Shown here one piece after another: positions 55,765 to 64,000 of a stretch of 64,000 bases of DNA. This DNA comes from Eutreptiella sp. 'Long Island Sound 2002'. Lineage: Eukaryota; Euglenozoa; Euglenophyceae; Eutreptiales; Eutreptiaceae. Each line of letters starts with the position of its first letter. Positions within the stretch are counted from its first letter, which is position 1. The notes beneath the pieces are model-generated. The model ran no database searches, was not told the DNA's origin, and was given only the letters and a program-made list of their open reading frames with translations. The position numbers and the translations under genes were made by a program. The DNA lies in the NCBI GenBank assembly GCA_964036045.1, contig OZ038385.1, positions 33,735,129 through 33,799,128 of the forward strand. Reading direction: 5' to 3'.

Positions 55765-56580
55765 CGCTTTGGGTTTCCCAAGATGGCAATGGGTATGTAG
55801 CCATTTTAGTTTCTTTCTCCGAGTTCGGGGACTCCAAGATGGTAAGGGTTATATGTCCACTTTAATTTCTTCCCCGAGACGGTGGGGCTTACACTTCTTC
55901 CCCCACATTTGGGTCCCTAAGATGGCAGGGATTGTGTCGTCTGTTAGATATCTTTCCCTTGCTTTGGGGTCCCCGAGATGGTTGGGGCCCCCAAGATTGC
56001 TGGGGTTATGTAACCACTTCGATTTCTTTTCCCCTCTTTGGGGTTCCCAGGACGGCATGGGTTACGCAACCACTCCAATTTCTTTTCCCTTCCTTCTAGG
56101 GTCTCCAACACGGCAAGGATCGTTAGCCGCTTTCATTTGTTCCTCCACGTGGGGCTCCCCAAGACAGACGGGGATTACACAGCCGTTTGATTTCTTACCC
56201 TAGTTGGGACCTCCGAGATGGTAGGGTTTTGTTGCCATCCAATTTCGCAACCCGCTTTGGGTCCCCAAGCGTCCCCCAGACAGCAGAGGTTACATGGCCT
56301 TCTGCCCCCCCCCTCTTTGGGGTCCGGAGACGGCAATGGTAAAGTAACCATTTCGATTTCTTTCTCTGCTTTGGGGCCATAGAGCTGGCAAGGGTTGCAG
56401 AGCCATTTTGATTTCTTTCCACCGCTTTGGGGTCCCTGAGATGGTAGGGGTTATGTAGCCACTGTGCTTTCTTCCCCCTCTTTTTTGGGTCCCAAGATGG
56501 CAGGGGTAAAGTTGCCATTTCACTTTCTTTCTTCGCACTGGGGTGTTGAGATGGCAGGGGTTGCATAGCCATTTTTATTT
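55765..56580 (+). repeat. Third locus of the GTAGCCA satellite family, diverged
   Basis: About fourteen degenerate units of roughly 55 to 60 bp carry AAGATGGCA(A/G)GGGTTATGTAGCCA(T/C)TTTGATTTCTT followed by CCCC(G/T)CTTTGGGGTCCC. The core matches the loci at 33520-36275 and 47130-47500. Confidence 0.85.
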
Positions 56581-57455
56581 CTCCCGATCTCCACTCCTGG
56601 ATGGCACAAAATTTGGATGTTCCCATGCCCTACATGGCACGATCCTCCACACACAATTCTTTACCACATATTTTCCAAGCAAAGTAATGCAATATGCCCT
56701 CGGGACCATAGAGACCACTGAGATACCTGACAGGTGCCACGCGACATCCCATATGGCGATCTCAAACCTTTGATTTTGTGTTCGATGCCCTCTCCAAAGC
56801 TTCGCAGTCCTGGGTTTGAATCACTACTGTTTCTAGCAGGCAATGTGCATCCACGAGTGCAAGGTGGACTATACCCACCGCCCAACGTGCCGCACACAAC
56901 GCACACAACATTTTACTGCCTGATTTAAAAGGCCATTGTTGCAATAGAGCAGCGATTCAGATACTTGTCATGGTGAACCGGAAGGAACACCGCGGAGCCT
57001 GCTCGTCTAGGGGGTTAAGCTGTGAATTTTGTCTAGACTGTTGACATGGTAGCAGTCTAGCCCTGATGCTGTTCAGAATGGACTTCAATTGCTCTCTGCC
57101 TTTCTGCATTTTGTGTGCTGCATCTCTGACTGGACCAGTGCCAGTGCCTGTCCCATCTGTAGTGGCATCTGCCCACCGCAGCCTGAAAAGCCTTAATTTG
57201 CTGCTTTGTTGTTCTGTGTTGATGCATCATGCATCCATGCATGTATGAGTGCGTGTGTTTTGCATGCTTTTCCGTAGCACTTTTATGTTTATGTCTGCCT
57301 TATGCACAGGCCGGACGAGGTTTTGACATCTCTAGTGTCCCGTGTGAGATTTCTACTGCGCGACATCAGTGGCATAGCTGCTGATGAGTTTCAGGGCTGT
57401 GTGGTGATGTTAGATGTGGCTACCTGTTGATTTGCTGAGCCCTACTGCTCTGCAC

Positions 57456-57458
<3 letters not shown>
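56581..57458 (+). other. No gene confirmed; possible exon at 57310-57426
   Basis: A candidate exon starts after TATGCACAG at 57309 and encodes PDEVLTSLVSRVRFLLRDIS and on to CVVMLDVATC before a stop. Composition is protein-like and VVMLDVAT recalls the hinge region of kinases, but a single fragment is not enough to name it. A B-box-like GGGTTTGAATC lies at 56812-56822. Confidence 0.3.

Positions 57459-57503
<45 letters not shown>
57459..57503 (+). repeat. (TC)n microsatellite
   Basis: About 19 TC dinucleotides run in a row. A CCCTGCCCCTGCC repeat follows at 57645-57690. Confidence 0.95.
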
Positions 57504-57504
<1 letters not shown>

Positions 57505-57939
57505 GTGAGTGTGTTTGGGTGTATGTACAGGAGTGCACACACACCAGGCTTCTCAGGTTGAGTGTCACGGCCACCTGTATGTGTCCGTGCAGACGTAGGC
57601 AAGCGTTGCACACGTGCCCTTTTTGGATGTGCTGCACGTACCCCTGCCCCTGCCCTGATGCTGCCCCTGCCCCTGCCCCTGCCCTGCCCCCCGTGAGAAC
57701 CTACTGCCTCCTGTTTCTTCTCTTTTGTCAGCAGCCTGAACAGGCTTTCGCTTCCTCCTTCTCGCATCACATGAAGCAGCGAACAATGCAACAGACAACA
57801 AACAATGATGATTTTGAGCAGGTGTGGCCACTCTGCTTAACCATGGAAAGCCGAAACCAATAGAGCCAGCAAGGGGTGTGAAATAGCAGATTGCAATGGC
57901 CGAAGCTCTCAGAAGGCAAGGGGTGAATACAAGAGAGGG

Positions 57940-58640
57940 CAACAATGTAGGAGATGGCAACACGTGAAAGTCCAACGTAGCAATGGGTCGAGGTAGGACA
58001 TGGCAAGTGGTGGAGATTGGATGTGGCAAGGACTGGAGGCAGAGGATAAAGAGGTGGCAAGGACTGGAGGCAGAGGATGAAGAGGTGGCAAGGACTGGAG
58101 GCAGAGGATAAAGAGGTGGCAAGGACTGGAGGCAGAGGATGAAGCTAGGAAAGGGCAATGGTCGATGGTAGGAGATCCCAACCGGTGAGGGTAGGAGATC
58201 CCAACCGGTGAGGGTTGGAGATGGCAACGGGTAGTCCCTGCCCTCCCTCACTTTCACCTCTTGCCATATCCTGCCTTCATCTCCTCCATTCACTGGATTG
58301 GAAGTAGGAGATGGCAAGTGGTGGAGGTAGGATATGGCAAGGCAGGTGATGGCTGAAGTAGTAGATGGCAAGGGGTAGAGTAGGAGCGGGCAAGGGGTGG
58401 GTGAAGGTTCAAGCCCAAGCCAGGTGACCTTTGGTACGTAATTGTGGCTGGAGGTCAGGGTTCGCATTCCCGACCAAGGAGATGAGCCACCCATGCGTGC
58501 CTCAACGCTTTGCGATCTGCTACCTCCACCCCTTGCTCTCTCCTACCTCCACCCCTTCACCCACTGCCATCCCCAACCTTCACCCGCCCTTTGTCATCTC
58601 CTACCTCCACCCCTTGCCATTTTGCACCTCCACCCCTTCA
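57940..58640. repeat. GGAGGTAGGAGATGGCAAG minisatellites in inverted arrangement
   Basis: Bases 58023-58150 hold four copies of a 31-bp unit (GGTGGCAAGGACTGGAGGCAGAGGATAAAGA type). On either side, GTGGAGGTAGGAGATGGCAAGGGG variants recur between 57940 and 58400. The reverse complement (CTACCTCCACCCCTTGCC variants) recurs at 58518-58640, so the two sets can pair across about 110 bp. Confidence 0.8.
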
Positions 58641-60237
58641 CTCACCGCCATGTCAATCCATGACATGACCATTTGTGCTAAAGGATCTGGAGGGAAAATT
58701 CTGGTTTTGGCAGCCTGCCACAAAACTGCCCATGATGCATGCATGCCCATCACATGTTGCCAAGTATGCTGCTTTCCATGGCACGTGCATACAAGCCTAC
58801 CAATCACCCCTAACTCGAAGTAGGATTGAGTATTGGGACCAAGCTAGTGGGGAAGTGATTTTGTGCTGTTGGAACGTGATCAGAACATTGCCCATCCCTA
58901 GCCACAAGCAAGCAATGTGAGACATGAATTTGTGGTTCGGGCTATGTGAGCACACTTTGGAGTGGTGTCGATGTTTTCGTGGTTGACATGGCATTTTCTC
59001 AGATCTTTGGACGGGGGTGTTTGGGAAAAGGTGGCGTGATGAAGCTTGAATGGGACTGCAGTGACACATAAGTCAGGCGGACCACCACAAATTTCCTCAC
59101 TAGGGATCTCAATTGTGTGCTTGAAAGGTGAGCCAAGTGTTGGGATTGCAGTGAAGTGAATACCAACCATTACAGCTACGGGACACGGGACATTCTCATT
59201 TGAAGATGGACAAACATGCCAATCTGAATTTTCCTTGCAATTTTTGCGCAGCAGGATTTGATAGCAGTAAGTAGTATTTGGAAGCATGCATAGGGAATAG
59301 AATTTGTTGGGCAGCGCTGCTCACGTGCGGTGTGGGTGCCACCTCTGCCCTTCCGTGGCTGTAGCATCGTCACCTCTGCCCTTTCTCCAGGGGGAATGGA
59401 GTCCTGAAGCCGCACAAACCGCACAGCAGCAGATGGTGTGTGGGGGTTGTATGCATTACACCCAAGAAGAGCTGCATAAGAACGTGGTCCCTGTGCCTGG
59501 CGCCCTCACGCTCATTACATGCCCCAAGGTATGTCACACGGAATTGCACTGTCCTTTCCATCACTGCGCAGGGAAGGTCAGCAGTGTTGTGCAGGACATC
59601 AAGGAAGCTAAGGGCTCACCTGTGGAGCTAAGGGTGTTTTTCCAGAACGAAAGACCCCCCCACCCTCCCTCAAACGTCGATATGTGGCCATGCCATGGCG
59701 ATTTGCACTGCTTTTGTGAAGAAAACTTGAAGTATTGATGTGGTTTTGGCGAGCTAAGGAGACAAGCGGCTGGTCGAAAATCACAGTATGGCAGCAGTGT
59801 TGCTGTTTCTGTTGTTGCTCTCTCAGTTTGTTGAGAGCATGGCAGTGTGGTGTTAACAAGTAGCCACATTGGTCTTGCGGCGAATATTTTTCTAGCAGTA
59901 GTAGTCAGCCTGTCACACTGATGGGCACAGGAACAATTCAACGGGAGTTGTGGGCGGCTACAAATCCCCCAATTCCCTCAAGGAGGTGGTTTGATATTGG
60001 AAAGAGAAACGGGATCCGCAGCGACAGTTGGAAAATGCATTGTTCTGTCTCGTGCCTTTGTGCAATATGATTTCTCAGGGGCCATTGTATTATTGCACAC
60101 CCAATACGTCTGATACATGCGTTGTATCCTTTGGTGTGTCGTATTCTTCAAGGGCTTTGAAAGCACGTAAATAGTGCGGCCTGCAAATCAAAAAGGCTCG
60201 GGTGTTTTGACGGTGCCATTAATAGGCAAGGTCTCGG
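58641..60237 (+). other. Mostly unassigned; candidate zinc-finger exon at 59391-59528
   Basis: A 46-codon frame is bounded by CTTTCTCCAG at 59390 and AAG|GTATGT at 59528, both good splice sites, and is phase 0 at both ends. It contains MVCGGC and ends ALTLITCPK, a spacing reminiscent of LSD1-type zinc fingers if the next exon supplies the last Cys. I see no matching exon nearby. Confidence 0.35.
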
Positions 60238-60980
60238 GACTAATGTGTGTAGCATGGAAATATTTAAATGCCCAATGGTACCATGAGGGCCGTGGGAGGT
60301 ACACGCCACACGTTCCCAACGGGCTCCACAACCACGGTAGAGGGAACCACAAGGCGCGCGTTCCAAAACCTCATACTAGCTAGGCACCAACCACTCAATA
60401 TACACTCAAATTATAAGATGCTTGCCACGTGCCCGTGGCTCTGTCTCCACTATGGAGCCCTATCGCCTGCTTTGCAAGGGCATTGCAATAGGCTCGCATC
60501 TCGGTAAATGTAGCAATCCAAATTTCACCCATAAAATGCATGTGAGACGGAATGGTTCACCTTCAAATTGGAACGTTGGAAGTGTAACTCGGCACATGGA
60601 TGCATAAGAAATGACATGCACCCATAAGCAAGGACTAGGGACTAATGTGTGTAGCATCGAAATATTAAAGCGCCCAATGGTACAATGAGGGTAGTGGACG
60701 GTGGACCCCACATGTTCCCAATGGGCTCCACACAATGATAGAGGGAACCACAGGGTAGGCGTTCCAAAACTGCATAATAGCTAGGCACCAACCACCCAAT
60801 ATGCACTGAAACTGTAAAACATGCTTGCCATGTGCCCGTCGCTTTGTCTCCACTGTGGAGCCCTGCCATCTGCTTTGCAAAGGCCCGGCAAGTGGCCCGC
60901 ATCTTAATAAATGTAGCAATCCAAACTTCACCCATAGACTGTCTTTGAGACAGAGCGATCACCAAAATTGGAAGTTTGGG
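60238..60980 (+). repeat. Tandem duplication with 402-bp period, two diverged copies
   Basis: GACTAATGTGTGTAGCAT begins copies at 60238 and 60640. They stay alignable for about 340 bp through GGCACCAACCAC, GTCTCCACT.TGGAGCCCT, TGCTTTGCAA and AATGTAGCAATCCAAA, with frequent substitutions and small indels. Confidence 0.85.
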
Positions 60981-62156
60981 CTGGGTGAAGCCTAGATGTG
61001 GTGGAGGTGTCGTGGTGCCGTTTTCTTGTATTTTTGACGTTCACCCCAATGCACGGCCAGGGCACCATGCTGTTGTGCTTCCACAGGCCCGCGCCCACCG
61101 CAAAGCGCAGCTTTTATACTACCTGTCAAACGCAGTCAATTATTATGCAAACATTCCCGATCCTGAGGAAGAGCGGGGGATCGATTCCTATGGTGGAGGT
61201 CTGTTTGGTGATTGCCTGGAGTGCCACATCAGTGGTTGGTGCATGTGTTGGACACAGTGACCCCCAACCTCTTTGGACTGAGTTTCAACCCCCAAAACGT
61301 GGTATGCCGTGGAAGTCGTGGCGTGTCCCCGTACAGATGTTGAGGGTAGTTTTTGACTATGCAGGTGTCGTCAAGACCCCCAAAAGGACCTACCCCCCCG
61401 AGAGTGCGAATCACTTGGGGTGTGCACAGAGTGTACCACAAGGAAGAAGCATTCGGATTCTAACAATAATAATGTGAAAAATGGGGAATCACATTGCATG
61501 CAAATACGTGCAGCTCTCATGTCACTGGTGGAGTTTTCGTGTTGCAATAAGGGGTTTGAGATGGGCCTGGATGGAGTGGCTCCCCTTGGGCTGTGGGCTG
61601 GGCTAGGGTTGGGCTTTCGTCGCATATTTGGACGATGGCGGGCGTTGCTCGAGCGGGAGAGGTCAGGGTTAAGGGAGGCGCGGGTGCGAAAGTGTGGGGG
61701 CGTAGGAGAGCGGAGCACAACTGCGAACCTGGGAAGCGAAAGCCAGGGGAGAAGCAAGGGACGTGGTCTTGGGTGTGGTGAGAGGAGAGGTGAAGGACCA
61801 TCCAGCACCGTGAGCTCGGCGGGACGGGGGATGAAAAAAGAGGACGGCGGGGGGGGGATTGGGTGGGGGCGGGGGGGGGGGGGGGGTTGCAAGGACGCGC
61901 GCACACAGTGCAGAGGGCAAGGTAGGAAAGGACAGCGAGAAAGGGGATTTGCGAGCCACTCCAAAGACAAAGCGAAAGCAACACATAGTTTTGCGCAGAA
62001 GTCCAGGTACTTTCTTTCATATTGGAGCTCCGAGAGTTTTCTGGGGCTTTGCTGCAATCCGTTGCTCTGGCTTGAGGGTTAGCGGTGTGACCTTCGCTTG
62101 AGTACTGAGGGCTATTGCTGGAGTTGTGCACACCATCCCCAAAAAGCAAGGCAAAA
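60981..62156. other. No gene recognised
   Basis: A long G run lies at 61870-61886. Open frames on both strands across 61400-62080 reflect high GC content. No domain is seen. Confidence 0.35.
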
Positions 62157-62516
62157 TCACGGTTTGCAGGACAATAAGGGGCAGATTGAGGAAAATCTGC
62201 GGTCCATCTCCGTCATCTCGGGCCGGGGCTGCGGCCTTGACTTTGGGGCGTAACACAGGGACACATCGGGAGGCCCATTTGCAATGAAGTAGAGGGCGGC
62301 CAGGCGCCAGTGACGCTGGCCGCCACAGTGCTCGGCCAGGGCGGCAGCGCTCTGCAAGTCTTTGCCGCAAGGCGCACACCACCAGCGCAGCAGTGAAAGG
62401 GCCGCACGGTTCTTGTCAGAGGCCATGCGTTGCAGAAAGACAGAGGGGTGCGGACTTCGCACTGCAGACAAGTGTCCGAGGCAACGGAGCTGCTCGAGCC
62501 GCCCGCCCCCTCCCAT
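62157..62516 (-). CDS. Possible exon or ORF with U1/matrin-type C2H2 zinc finger
   Basis: The minus-strand frame reads to a stop at 62157-62159. Its middle contains WWCAPCGKDLQSAAALAEHC and ends GQRHW, giving CX2CX12HX5H, the spacing of U1/matrin-type fingers found in RNA-binding and splicing proteins. The long inter-histidine gap and flanking Trp fit that class. The true 5' end is unclear: ATG at about 62424 (MASDKNRAAL) is a better start than the upstream one. Neighbouring exons are not identified, so this may be a whole small gene or one exon. Confidence 0.45.
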   Translation of the reverse strand: MGGGGRLEQLRCLGHLSAVRSPHPSVFLQRMASDKNRAALSLLRWWCAPCGKDLQSAAALAEHCGGQRHWRLAALYFIANGPPDVSLCYAPKSRPQPRPEMTEMDRRFSSICPLLSCKP

Positions 62517-64000
62517 TTTGCACCAAAATGTCGGGTTGGGGGTATCTGTTTGTGGAGCAGATTGGCATGCCCTTTCTATTTGTGGTTTCGAAAAACGAAA
62601 AGGATGAAATGGATGGGCACTAGAAGGTCATGGCTACCACTGGAAGATGCGCATGACAATCTGCCCGACAGTCGTATTTGCCCACGCGGGATCGATCCTG
62701 GTGACTGCGGGGACGCTTTTCTGAAGATGGGCAGTTCTGCACGGACTGTTGCGCTGTTGCACCTGCACTAGCTGCTCCAACGCCGCCATTGAAACAGCAT
62801 GACATTTTGCCACTGTGTATCCGCCCAAGCGCTGGGGCGACCGGGGTGCTCACCGTTGTTCTTCTTGGCTGGTCGTCTTGAATGCTCGTAAGGGCAGCGC
62901 GCTCCTTGACGCCGTATGTGTATGTTCTGCTGTTTCAATCATTTCCTTCCTTCAGTTTTTTGCTGCACGTCCATCCGCTGTAAATATTATCGGGGATGTA
63001 CATTGGGAGTCTTGCTGCGTCAGTGGGTCCCGGACCATGACCACAAACAACCACAACCACAGCCACAATTCGGTGTTGGAACGGTGGCAGCCCATGTGGC
63101 TGGGAAAGTGCCAGTGCTTTATGCCTGTGACTAACAGGCCTCTCATGGCCCACTGTGTTTGTATGGCAGGTGTCCTCAGCAGTGAAGGCTATCAACAGCT
63201 TGCCCTCAACAGCTTGATGGGCCCAGCCAATCCCACGGCTTTAGATTCTGGTGTGTGCTGCGTAGAGCCCCATTGCCTGTGTCATTTCTCCTCTTACACC
63301 AACCTTGGAGCTCTACGACAGTGCGCTTGCCCATGAATGGGCGCTGTTTTGGTTTAGCAAACTCTTTAGAATTTTGTAATATGATGCTCTGCGTGATCTG
63401 GGTTTGGTTGCAGCTGCCACCCCGGTGACGTGGTGGTGGTCCGTAGGAAGTGGCCATGCGACCAGGTGTGGAGGCGCGGCAGGAGGAATACACCAGTGCT
63501 AAAAACACGCACTATAGCCTGGTGTGTGCGTCCCGCCGCACCCACTATCCGGGTTCTGCATTGCAGGAGAGCGCCTGCGTCTCAACCAATTAAATGCGAC
63601 AACGCCCAGGATTTGGGGTTCAACCATATCGGACCAGGGTTCCTGTCTGTTTGCATCCAATGTTTCATACGTAGTTGATACTTTCATAGATTTCTTCGTG
63701 ACGTTTCTTTGTTAGATCTCCATTCTGTCTCCCCTCAAGGTTTGCCCCTGCCCCCTGTAGGCACGGTGTGTTCATCTTGCAAATTTGCGTTTCCCTCATA
63801 TTTTAAATCACCTCGCAGAGGTTGTTAGATCAAAGCCAGGCAGGCGTATATATGGGGAAAATGCCACATACCCCCCCCATTTTGGCCTTTTTGGGCCTAT
63901 TCGCGTACCCTACCCCAAGGGGTTGAATTGTTGGTTTAACCCCTTGTAAAATCATTATTTTGTCCAACAAACGCATCCCCCAATGAGTTTTTGGTCCGGA
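62517..64000. other. Right end of window, no gene confirmed
   Basis: Short frames with ordinary composition occur at 62815-63336 and 63430-63678 on the plus strand, but none carries a motif I know. C runs occur near 63870. Confidence 0.35.

Noticed and set aside
58455-58490. tRNA-like B box GGGTTCGCATTCCC
   Set aside because: There is no matching A box at the right distance and no cloverleaf.

Overview
The window looks like nuclear DNA of a eukaryote. It holds Ty3/gypsy-type LTR retrotransposons with chromodomains (chromoviruses), one protein kinase gene split by long GT..AG introns, many satellite and minisatellite arrays, and frequent runs of 9 to 15 C or G. I see no bacterial operons, rRNA, tRNA or CRISPR. 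The organism cannot be fixed from sequence alone; my guess is a unicellular alga of the green lineage.

Left third (1-21000): a nested pair of chromoviruses. An older element (pol only, running off the left edge) is interrupted after base 2193 by a complete 17.19 kb element at 2194-19383. The inner element has 2946-bp LTRs beginning TG and ending CA, a 4-bp CTAT target duplication, a very large gag (5591-9925) and a pol (9926-14947). Gag and pol share one frame and are separated by a single TAG. Pol carries protease, an extra domain that may be Dam-methylase-like, reverse transcriptase, RNase H, integrase and chromodomain. The outer pol resumes in frame at 19388 with its own chromodomain.

Middle (22000-37200): low-density sequence with a possible small basic exon on the minus strand, a cluster of GCGTACGC palindromes, then a plus-strand gene of at least nine exons (25720-37170) for an LKB1/STK11-like serine/threonine kinase. 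All exon junctions I could place keep the frame and rebuild the kinase motifs in order. Its last placed intron holds a 2.75 kb satellite array with a 389-bp higher-order repeat.

Right part (37200-64000): mostly repeats and decayed ORFs. It includes opposed arrays of a 10-bp unit, two further relatives of the intronic satellite, a 1.3 kb cluster of TGTCTGG..CAGACA hairpins, a 226-bp tandem repeat, a diverged minus-strand piece of the same LTR family as the inner element, decayed transposon-like ORFs, possible zinc-finger exons, and a 402-bp tandem duplication.
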